From assembly GCF_031157375.1 (NCBI RefSeq), contig NZ_JAVIFV010000001.1:1-64000 (forward strand): a stretch of 64,000 bases of DNA, written 5' to 3'. Source of the stretch: Sphingosinicella sp. LHD-64. Its GTDB lineage: Bacteria > Pseudomonadota > Alphaproteobacteria > Sphingomonadales > Sphingomonadaceae. Each line of letters opens with the position of its first letter. Positions within the stretch are counted from its first letter, which is position 1. The position numbers and the translations under genes are program-made. Under the pieces are notes generated by a model. It made no database searches and was not told the origin of the DNA. It saw nothing but the letters and a program-made list of their open reading frames with translations. This document shows, one piece after another, positions 26,641-34,225 of this stretch.

Positions 26641-26676
26641 GCGGAGCGGCGGCGTCATGCCACGGGAAGGAATGTA

Positions 26677-27621
26677 ATGGCCGACGCGTGGAACAGGATC
26701 GACGAGGAAGCGGCCGCCTGGCTGATCCGGCTGCGTACGGACGCGTCGGGCGCTGACTGGGAGGCGTTCACCGCCTGGCTCGAGGCCGATCCCGCCCATG
26801 GCGCCGCCTACGACCTGATCGCCCTTGCCGATCTCGAGCTCGACGATCTGCCGCTCGCCAAGCCCGCGCCGCTTGTCTTCCAGCCGGAGCCGAGGCGGAG
26901 CCGCCGCGCGTTCCTGGGCTGGGGCGGCGCAGCCGTGGCCGCAGCCGTTGTCGGCGCGATCACACTCATGCCGTCAGGTGCCAGCACCTACGAGGTCGCG
27001 ACAGGTACCGGCGAGCGCAGGACGGTGGCGCTGGACGACGGCAGCCGCATCGAGCTGAACGGCGCGACACGGCTCGTCCTCGATCGCGACAATCCCCGGT
27101 TCGCGCGCGTCGAGCAGGGCGAGGCGCTCTTCACCGTCGTCCATGACACGGCGCGGCCGTTCCGGGTCGAGGCCGGCCAGGCGCGGCTCCACGATCTCGG
27201 CACGGTCTTCAACGTGATTCATGACGGCGAGCGGACCGATGTCGCGGTGGCGGAAGGGGCGGTGCGCTGGCAGCGCGGCGACAGCCGGGTCGATCTCGCC
27301 GCCGGCATGGCGCTCAGCCAGCGTGGCGGCGCGCGACCCATCGTCACGCGCGAGACGCCGGCCAATATCGGCGGCTGGCGCGAAGGCCGGCTCAGCTATT
27401 CCGGCGCCCGCTACGACATGGTCGCCGCCGATCTCAGCCGCAATCTCGGCACGCGGGTCTCGATCGACGATCGCGCGGCGGCGCGGCAGTTCAGCGGCGT
27501 GATCGTGATCGACCGCAATCCGGCGGTCACCATGCAGCGCGTCGGCGCTCTGCTCGAGGTACGTCCGCAGCGGGCGGGCGACGGCTGGAACCTGTCGGTG
27601 GGGGGCGGTGCGACTCGCTAG
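26677..27621 (+). CDS. FecR-type anti-sigma regulator
   Basis: Inner-membrane regulator of 314 residues that passes a signal from the TonB receptor to the FecI-like sigma factor. The N-terminal cytoplasmic part (1-75) has the DUF4880-like WNRIDEEAAAWLIRL and FTAWLEADPAHGAAYD. One TM helix follows RRSRRAFLGW (about 84-103). The periplasmic FecR domain contains GERRTVALDDGSRIELNGATRL, and the C-terminal part (YSGARYDMVAADLSRNLGTRVSIDD) is the DUF4974/STN-like signalling region. RBS GGGAAGGA. It overlaps the receptor gene by 14 bases. Confidence 0.92.
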   Translation: MADAWNRIDEEAAAWLIRLRTDASGADWEAFTAWLEADPAHGAAYDLIALADLELDDLPLAKPAPLVFQPEPRRSRRAFLGWGGAAVAAAVVGAITLMPSGASTYEVATGTGERRTVALDDGSRIELNGATRLVLDRDNPRFARVEQGEALFTVVHDTARPFRVEAGQARLHDLGTVFNVIHDGERTDVAVAEGAVRWQRGDSRVDLAAGMALSQRGGARPIVTRETPANIGGWREGRLSYSGARYDMVAADLSRNLGTRVSIDDRAAARQFSGVIVIDRNPAVTMQRVGALLEVRPQRAGDGWNLSVGGGATR

Positions 27622-30043
27622 TCTGGCTCTCAGTGCGGCGATCCTGATCCACGCGCCGGCGGTGGCCGCCGGCGCGCGTCACCAATTCAACCTGCCGGCG
27701 GGCCGCCTCGGCGATGCGCTGGTCGCCCTTGGACAGCAGGCGGGGATCAGCATCGGCGTCTCCGATCCGTCGCTGGCGTCGCGCCATGTCGCGTCGGTGC
27801 GCGGCCGCATGTCGGTCGATCAGGCACTGACCCGGCTGCTGCAGGGCAGCGGCGGGCGTCCGATCGCGATCGATGCGCGGACCTACCGCGTCGTGCGGGC
27901 GCCCGAGCCGGTGCGGCAGGCGGCCATGCACCGGCGCCCCCACGCGCCGCCGCTGCCGCCCGTGGAGATCGAGCAACCGGACATCATCATCACCGCCAGC
28001 AAGCGCTCGTTCCGCCTCGCGTCCTTTCCCGGTGCGGTGCTGCTTGCAGAAGGCGACGACCCCGTCCTCGCGGCCTATGGGCAGGGGACGGAGGGGCTGA
28101 CGGCGCGGCTGCCGGGGCTCAACTCGACCCATCTCGGCACCGGCCGCAACAAGCTCTTCATCCGCGGCATTGCCGATTCGAGCTTCAACGGACCGACCCA
28201 GGCGACGGTCGGCCAGTATCTCGGCGAGACCCGGCTCAACTACAACACGCCGGATCCGAACCTGCGTCTGCAGGATATCGAACGGGTCGAGGTGCTGCCG
28301 GGGCCGCAGGGGACACTCTACGGGGCGGGATCGCTCGGCGGCATCCTGAGGATCGTGCCCAACGCGCCGCGGCTCGGCGAGGTGCAGGGCGCCGTTTCGG
28401 CCGGCGCCTCGCTGACCGAGCATGGCGATCCGGGTGGCGAGGCCTCGGCCATGCTGAACCTGCCGATCGTTGCAGATGCGGTCGGGTTGCGGCTGGTCGG
28501 CTACGGTGCCACCGAGGGCGGCTATATCGACGACACGCTGCGGGGCCTCGACGACGTCAATCGCACCCGCACCTATGGTGGCCGCGCCCGGCTGCGCGCC
28601 CATGCCGGGAGCTGGACGATCGATGCCGGCATCGCCGGCCAGTATATTCGCGGCGAGGACGGCCAGTTCGCCGACCGCGATGCGCCACCGCTGACCCGCG
28701 CAAGCCCGATCGCCGAGGATTATACCAACGAATATCTCCTCGCCGATGTCGTCGTCGAGCGCGGCTGGGGCGACGGCATGCGCTTCGTGACGACCGCCGG
28801 CTTCGTCCGCCAGCGGCTCGAGGAGCGGTACGATTCGAGCCGCCCCGATGAAGCGCCGCAGGCCTATGACCAGCTCAACCGCCTCACGATGTTCTCGGCG
28901 GAAAGCCGGCTTTCGCGCGGGGCCGGGGACGGAACCGGCTGGTTGATCGGCACCAGCTTCATCTCGCACGAATCGGAGCTGGAGCGGGCGCTCGGCGATC
29001 CGGACGGTCCGCTGCCGATCACCGGCGTGCGCAACACGGTGAACGAGATCACCGCGTTCGGCGAGGCCACGTTCCGGCTGGCCGAGGGCGTGACGGCGAC
29101 GGCCGGCGGCCGCATCACCCATTCGCGCCTGTCGGGCTCGGTGCTGGACGCCCCCGAATCCACGTACGCGCTGCTGGCGACGCTGCGCGCGCATCGTTCC
29201 GAGACCGTGTTCCTGCCGTCCTTTGCAGTGGCGGCCGAGGCACGCGACGACCTGCTCTTCTACGCCCGCTATCAGGAAGGTTTCCGGCCCGGCGGCCTGT
29301 CCGTCTTCGCGCCGTTCACCGCGAGCGTGGCGATCAGGAATGGCGTCGTGGCGGCGGTGGAGCCGGGAGACGCCGTCGCGCGCCTTGTGGCGGTGGGCCG
29401 GTTCGAGAATGACGAGGTCGCGACCCTGGAGGCCGGCCTGCGCTACGGCCGCCCGGGCGCCGGCGCCTTCGACCTTGCGGCTTCGGTCGCCTACACGCGC
29501 TGGACCGATATCCAGGCTGACGTCATCGACCTGTTCGGCTTCCAGTCGACCCAGAATATCGGCAACGGGCGGATCTACACGCTCGATGTGCGGGCGAACT
29601 GGCGGCCGGTGCCCGGCCTCAATCTCGAGGCGGCGGCGGTGCTGAACGACAGCGAGGTCACCAATCCGGCGCCGAGCATCATCATCGGCGCCAGCTCGCC
29701 GTTGCCCAACGTCGCCAAGGTCAACGGCTATTTCGGCACCGACTACCGCATCGACCTCGCCGACGATCTCGCGCTGACGCTCTGGGGCTCGGGCCGTTAC
29801 GCCGGCACGTCACGCCTCGGCATCGGTCCCATCCTCGGCGAAGAGCAGGGCGACTGGTTCGACCTCAGCGCCGGTGCGCGGCTGGAGCGTGGCCGCCACG
29901 CCTTCACGCTCGGCATCACCAACCTGCTCGACACGGTCGGCAACCGGTTCGCGATGGGCTCGCCGTTTACGCTGGCCCTGCAGCGCCAGATCACGCCGCT
30001 CCGGCCGCGCACCGTCCGGATCGGCTGGGAGCTGCGCTTCTAG
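27608..30043 (+). CDS. TonB-dependent transducer with STN signalling domain (FecA-type)
   Basis: Outer-membrane receptor of 811 residues. A signal peptide (MRLASLALSAAILIHAPAVA) is followed by an STN domain at about 25-98 (FNLPAGRLGDALVALGQQAGISIGVSD), a Pro-rich linker, a TonB-box-like IIITASKR near 120, the plug (KLFIRGIADSSFNG; DIERVEVLPGPQGTLYGAGSLGGILRIV) and a 22-strand-type barrel ending in WELRF. The STN domain contacts FecR, so substrate binding outside should activate the sigma factor. The plug/barrel resembles the sphingomonad TonB-receptor group rather than classic citrate receptors; substrate unknown. GTG start inside fecR. Confidence 0.92.
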   Translation: MRLASLALSAAILIHAPAVAAGARHQFNLPAGRLGDALVALGQQAGISIGVSDPSLASRHVASVRGRMSVDQALTRLLQGSGGRPIAIDARTYRVVRAPEPVRQAAMHRRPHAPPLPPVEIEQPDIIITASKRSFRLASFPGAVLLAEGDDPVLAAYGQGTEGLTARLPGLNSTHLGTGRNKLFIRGIADSSFNGPTQATVGQYLGETRLNYNTPDPNLRLQDIERVEVLPGPQGTLYGAGSLGGILRIVPNAPRLGEVQGAVSAGASLTEHGDPGGEASAMLNLPIVADAVGLRLVGYGATEGGYIDDTLRGLDDVNRTRTYGGRARLRAHAGSWTIDAGIAGQYIRGEDGQFADRDAPPLTRASPIAEDYTNEYLLADVVVERGWGDGMRFVTTAGFVRQRLEERYDSSRPDEAPQAYDQLNRLTMFSAESRLSRGAGDGTGWLIGTSFISHESELERALGDPDGPLPITGVRNTVNEITAFGEATFRLAEGVTATAGGRITHSRLSGSVLDAPESTYALLATLRAHRSETVFLPSFAVAAEARDDLLFYARYQEGFRPGGLSVFAPFTASVAIRNGVVAAVEPGDAVARLVAVGRFENDEVATLEAGLRYGRPGAGAFDLAASVAYTRWTDIQADVIDLFGFQSTQNIGNGRIYTLDVRANWRPVPGLNLEAAAVLNDSEVTNPAPSIIIGASSPLPNVAKVNGYFGTDYRIDLADDLALTLWGSGRYAGTSRLGIGPILGEEQGDWFDLSAGARLERGRHAFTLGITNLLDTVGNRFAMGSPFTLALQRQITPLRPRTVRIGWELRF

Positions 30044-30107
30044 CCTTTCCCGAATTTTTTCCGCACTGCGCTGCGGGTCCGTACGGACGGCGACGTCTGA
30101 CGATCAG

Positions 30108-30157
30108 AGAGCGGTGCCTGACTCCCCCACCCCAAGGCGCCGCTCTCCCCTTTTTTT
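30108..30157 (+). terminator. Rho-independent terminator-like hairpin
   Basis: AGAGCGGTGCC (30108-30118) pairs with GGCGCCGCTCT (30136-30146), 11 bp with one G-T pair, followed by CCCC and seven T (30151-30157). It lies after the TonB transducer and only 24 bases before the autotransporter ATG. Confidence 0.75.
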
Positions 30158-30181
30158 GAATGCTCCAAGGAAAGATCGTTG

Positions 30182-33100
30182 ATGCGTCTGTTGCTGGCCT
30201 GCACCTGCCTCACCCCCGTCACCCTCTACGCCGGCGCAGTTCATGCCGAACGGACGGTCGACACGAAGATCACCACGCCGATCTCGACCTCGACCGCGTC
30301 CAACGGATCTCCGGACAACATCAGGATCACCGCAAACGGCAATGTGAATCCGAGCGGCGGGACGGCGGTCACGATCGACAGCAATCACAGCGTCGAGAAT
30401 CTCGGCACGATCCAGATCACCGGCGCCAACGACGCCACCGGCATCCTCGCCAATCCGGGCTTCGCCGGCAACATCACCAATTCCGGCAACATCACGATCG
30501 ACGAGAGCTATACGCCGACCGACGGAGACAATGACGGCGACATCGACGGCCCGTTCGCCCAGGGCGCCCGCCGCTTCGGCATCCGCGTCGCGCCGGGCGG
30601 TACCTTCACCGGGAACATTGCCCACAATGGCGGCACGATCGCGGTCGAAGGCAACGACTCCGCCGGCATCGCGGTGGACAGCCGACTCCAGGGCAATTTC
30701 ACCAGCAACGGCACCATCAATGTGACCGGCGACCGCTCGGTCGGTATCCGGACCAGCGATGTTACCGGCAACGTCCGGGTCGCCGGCACGATCAACGTGC
30801 TGGGCAGCGAGTCGATCGGCGTGGCGCTGGACGGCGACATCGGGGGCGCGCTCACCATCCAGGGGTCGATCTCGTCCACCGGCTACCGCTACACGACGCC
30901 GCCGTCCGATACGTCCAAGCTCGACGCCGATGATCTGCTGCAGGGCGGCCCGGCGCTGCGCATCGCCGGCAATGTCGCGGGCGGCATCATCTTCGCCCGC
31001 CCACCGGCCGACAACAGCGAGAGCGACACCGACGAGGACGATGACGGCATCCCCGACGCGCAGGAAGGGACGGCCAACGTCATTTCGCGCGGTGCGGCCC
31101 CGGCCGTGCAGATCGGCAGCGCCGCGGAGGACATCGCGGTCGGCGCGGTGGCGGGCGATGCCAACGGCCACGGCCTGGTCATCAATGGCACCGTTACCGG
31201 CGCGGGACTCTACAAAGGGGTCGACAGCACCGGCATGCAGATCGGTGGTCTCGGCGGAGACGTCACCATCGCCGGCGGCATGACCAACACCAGCACGATC
31301 ACCGCCGGCTCCGTCGATTCCAATGCGACGGCGGTGCGGATCGGCGCCGGCGCGACGGTCAACGAAATCCGCAATTCGGGCCAGATCAATGCCGGCGGCG
31401 CCACCCTCGGCGGCAAGCTCAGCCAGTCCATCCTGATCGAAAGCGGCGCGACCGTCACGACGATCCGCAACAGCGGTCAGGTCAACGCGGTCTCCGGTGC
31501 CGACGGCGGTGCCGGCGCGATCATCGATCGTTCCGGCGGCGTCTCGCTGGTCGAGAACAGCGGCCGCATCTCGGCGACGGGCGCGACCGCGAACAGCGGC
31601 CGCAACGTCGCGATCGACCTCTCGGCGAACAATGCTGGCGCGACGGTGCGCCAGACGACGGTTGGACAGGGTGTCACTTCCCCGACGATCACCGGTGACG
31701 TCCTGTTCGGCGCCGGCGACGATTTGCTCGACGTGGCGGACGGTGCCGTCACGGGTACGACGCGATTCGGCGCCGGCGCCAACCGCCTCCAGCTTTCCGG
31801 CGACGCTGCCTATTCGGGCAATGCCGTCTTCGGCGCCGGGGCAGACCGCGTGACATTGGGCGGAACCAGCACCTTCAGCGGCAGCACCGATTTCGGCGGC
31901 GGCGCGGACGTGCTCGAGCTTTCCGGCACGGCGAGCTTCCGCAGCAACATCTCCAACACGGCCGGGCTCAGCGTCAATGCGCAGGGCGGCCTGTTCGAGG
32001 CGACCAACCTCGGTACGGTCACCTTGTCCTCGCTGACGCTGGGGGCCGATGCCGCGCTCGGGGTCAATGTCGACGCGGCCGCCGGCACCAATACGTTCTA
32101 CGATGTGACCGGCACCACGACGATCGCGAACGGCGCCGACGTGCGTGTCCGCCTGGCCAATGTGAGCGAGTCGGAAGGCCGCTACGTCTTCCTTCGCTCG
32201 GGGACGCTGACCGGGGCAGGGGGACTCAACCTGACGGATTCCTCGCTGCCCTTCCTTTTCAAGGGCGCGCTCGACACGGCGACAGCCGGCGAAGTCGCCG
32301 TGGTGGTCACGCGCCGCACCGCGACCGAGCTTGGCTTCAACGGCTCGGAAAGCCGCGCTTATGACGCGGTCTTCGCTGCGCTCGACAGCGACGAGGATGT
32401 TGCCGACGCCTTCCTCGCGCTCACCAATGCCGAGGGGGTACAGGCCACGATCCGCCAGATGCTTCCCGACCATGCCGGCGGCGCGTTCGACGCCGTGACC
32501 CAGGGCTCGCGGGCGACTGCGCGATTCCTCGCCGATCCGCATGCGCCGCTCGCCGACATGGGCGGCTGGGGCTTCTGGGTGCAGCAGGTCGCCTGGGGCT
32601 CGTCCAAGGATCTGGGCGACACCGCCTCCTACGACATTGCCGGCTGGGGCACCTCGGCCGGGGCGGAGATCCAGGGCGGCGGCATCGGCAATTTCGGTCT
32701 GTCACTCGCCTATCTGAATGGCGAGGACGACGACGGCGAGACCAACAACCAGGTCCGCGCGGAGCAATATGAGCTCGCAGCCCATTGGCGCGGCGGCTGG
32801 GGCGGCTTGCGCGCCTGGGCACGCGTCTCGGCAGCGCTGATCGACTTCCGCGGCACCCGCGTCTTCACCGGCAATGACGGCATCGAGGAGTTCACCCGCA
32901 CTGCCAAGGGCGATTGGGGCGGTCAGCTCTATTCGGCGGCGGCGGGCGTCTCCTACGAGCTCGGCTTCGGCAGGTTCAGCCTGAGGCCGCTCGCCTCGAT
33001 CGACTATTACCGGCTCAGCGAGGACGGCTACACGGAAGAGGGCGGCGGCGATGCCTTCAACCTCATCGTCGACGATCGCACCAGCGACGAGTTCGCGCTC

Positions 33101-33403
33101 AATGCAACCCTGACCGTCGGCTATGATTTCGGCCGGCGAGAGGCTGGCGGCGGCTGGCTGCGAACCGAGCTGGAAGCTGGTCGGCGCCAAATCCTCGGCG
33201 GGTCGCTCGGCGAGACGACGGCGCGCTTCAAGGACGGTGATCCGTTCACGCTGGTGCCCGAGGACCGCACCGACGGCTGGGTTGGCCGGTTGCGCGTGGT
33301 CGGCGGCGAGGGTCCGTTCTCGCTGGGCGGCGAGGCGAGCGCCGAGGAGCAGCTCGGCAAGGCGGCGATCGCCTTCCGCGTGTCGCTGCGGGTCGGCTTG
33401 TAA
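30182..33403 (+). CDS. autotransporter (type Va secretion) with beta-helix passenger
   Basis: A 1073-residue exported protein. Signal peptide about 1-22 (MRLLLACTCLTPVTLYAGAV). The passenger (about 25-760) is made of short repeats of the kind xxNSGxI / GNVxxxGxIxV (GTIQITGANDATGI, NSGNITI, GTINVTGDRSVGI), expected to fold as a right-handed beta-helix. An acidic D-x-D insert (SESDTDEDDDGIPDAQ) may bind calcium. The C-terminal autotransporter barrel occupies about 790-1073 (GWGFWVQQVAWGSSKD onward). AAGGAAAG precedes the ATG at 30182; a TTG one codon earlier was not used. It follows the FecI/FecR/TonB cassette in the same orientation. Adhesion or surface display is likely. Confidence 0.9.
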   Translation: MRLLLACTCLTPVTLYAGAVHAERTVDTKITTPISTSTASNGSPDNIRITANGNVNPSGGTAVTIDSNHSVENLGTIQITGANDATGILANPGFAGNITNSGNITIDESYTPTDGDNDGDIDGPFAQGARRFGIRVAPGGTFTGNIAHNGGTIAVEGNDSAGIAVDSRLQGNFTSNGTINVTGDRSVGIRTSDVTGNVRVAGTINVLGSESIGVALDGDIGGALTIQGSISSTGYRYTTPPSDTSKLDADDLLQGGPALRIAGNVAGGIIFARPPADNSESDTDEDDDGIPDAQEGTANVISRGAAPAVQIGSAAEDIAVGAVAGDANGHGLVINGTVTGAGLYKGVDSTGMQIGGLGGDVTIAGGMTNTSTITAGSVDSNATAVRIGAGATVNEIRNSGQINAGGATLGGKLSQSILIESGATVTTIRNSGQVNAVSGADGGAGAIIDRSGGVSLVENSGRISATGATANSGRNVAIDLSANNAGATVRQTTVGQGVTSPTITGDVLFGAGDDLLDVADGAVTGTTRFGAGANRLQLSGDAAYSGNAVFGAGADRVTLGGTSTFSGSTDFGGGADVLELSGTASFRSNISNTAGLSVNAQGGLFEATNLGTVTLSSLTLGADAALGVNVDAAAGTNTFYDVTGTTTIANGADVRVRLANVSESEGRYVFLRSGTLTGAGGLNLTDSSLPFLFKGALDTATAGEVAVVVTRRTATELGFNGSESRAYDAVFAALDSDEDVADAFLALTNAEGVQATIRQMLPDHAGGAFDAVTQGSRATARFLADPHAPLADMGGWGFWVQQVAWGSSKDLGDTASYDIAGWGTSAGAEIQGGGIGNFGLSLAYLNGEDDDGETNNQVRAEQYELAAHWRGGWGGLRAWARVSAALIDFRGTRVFTGNDGIEEFTRTAKGDWGGQLYSAAAGVSYELGFGRFSLRPLASIDYYRLSEDGYTEEGGGDAFNLIVDDRTSDEFALNATLTVGYDFGRREAGGGWLRTELEAGRRQILGGSLGETTARFKDGDPFTLVPEDRTDGWVGRLRVVGGEGPFSLGGEASAEEQLGKAAIAFRVSLRVGL

Positions 33404-33584
33404 CCGGAAAGCCGGACAACCGCTCGCGGCTTCATCGGCCCTATGGCGCGCGCGGTGGCTTCGCCGACCGCGTTGATGACGGTATGAAAGCCGGGCCGGG
33501 CGAGCGCCGGACCGAGCGGTTCCATCTTGCATCCGCATCCGAAGCGGCGGAGACTGCCCCGAGCGATCCAGCGGGGGGAACGAC

Positions 33585-34085
33585 ATGAACAGGACGGTGA
33601 TCGTCATGGCTGCGCTGCTCGGCGCGGCCGGGTGCAACATGGCGAGCGAGGAGGATCGGCTCGAAAACTCGATCCGCGAAGAGCTTGGCAAACAGGGCAC
33701 CGTGCAGGAGGTGAATCTCACCCGCCAGGACGAGAACAACATGGTCGGCTATGCGACGATCCGCGAGCATAGCGGCCGCTCCGGACGCCTCAATTGCACC
33801 GCGCAGCGCACCGAAGGCGCCAATTTCAACTGGCGCTGCTCGCCGGCGATCGACCAGGCCGTGCTCGACGAGATGGAGGGGCAGATCCGCACCCAGCTCG
33901 CCCAGCAGGCCGACGTGGCGGAGGTCAGCCTCGAGCGCGCCGGCGACGACAATCATATGGCGGGCTATGTCGTGGTCCGCGAAGGCGGAGGCGAGACCCG
34001 CGTGCCGTGCACCGCCGAGCGCACCGAAGGCGCGAACTTCAGTTGGCGCTGTGGCGAGGAGACCGAGACGGGAGGGGCGAAATAA
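33585..34085 (+). CDS. lipoprotein with internal tandem duplication, unknown function
   Basis: A 166-residue protein with a lipobox (LLGAAGC, Cys17). The mature part is two copies of a ~55-residue unit: about 38-84 (VQEVNLTRQDENNMVGYATI ... RTEGANFNWRC) and about 104-151 (VAEVSLERAGDDNHMAGYVV ... RTEGANFSWRC). Each copy holds a Cys pair (N-C-T-A / W-R-C and P-C-T-A / W-R-C) likely to form a disulfide within the unit. It resembles small DUF4333-like secreted modules but no family is claimed. GGGGGGA precedes the ATG. Confidence 0.78.
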   Translation: MNRTVIVMAALLGAAGCNMASEEDRLENSIREELGKQGTVQEVNLTRQDENNMVGYATIREHSGRSGRLNCTAQRTEGANFNWRCSPAIDQAVLDEMEGQIRTQLAQQADVAEVSLERAGDDNHMAGYVVVREGGGETRVPCTAERTEGANFSWRCGEETETGGAK

Positions 34086-34155
34086 GCGCTCCGAGTCCGG
34101 GCTGGGTTTTCGGCTGACCGGCGGCCGTGGTCCGACGCGAAACGGCACAGTCTTT

Positions 34156-34184
34156 TTGCGAATGATATTGACTCGCAATAACTG
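34156..34184 (+). promoter_or_regulatory. Fur-box-like operator within promoter of the TonB receptor operon
   Basis: GCGAATGATATTGACTCGC (34158-34176) matches 12 of 19 positions of the E. coli Fur consensus and is framed by the inverted repeat TTGCGA (34156-34161) / TCGCAA (34173-34178). TTGCGA also fits a -35, with TAACTG (34179-34184) 17 bases on as the -10. Iron-bound Fur would thus sit on the promoter. Transcription would start near 34190, which excludes the ATG at 34187 and supports 34226 as the gene start. Confidence 0.65.
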
Positions 34185-34225
34185 ACATGGATAGGCGACC
34201 CGGGGACTTTTCTCCGGGGGCGTCG

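Noticed and set aside
30250-31700. Repetitive GC-rich tract resembling tandem repeats or a CRISPR array
   Set aside because: It encodes the beta-helix repeats of the autotransporter; unit lengths vary and there are no identical repeats with unique spacers.
34187-34225. Earlier ATG for the TonB receptor
   Set aside because: It would start at or before the likely transcript start and hide the signal peptide behind 13 charged residues.
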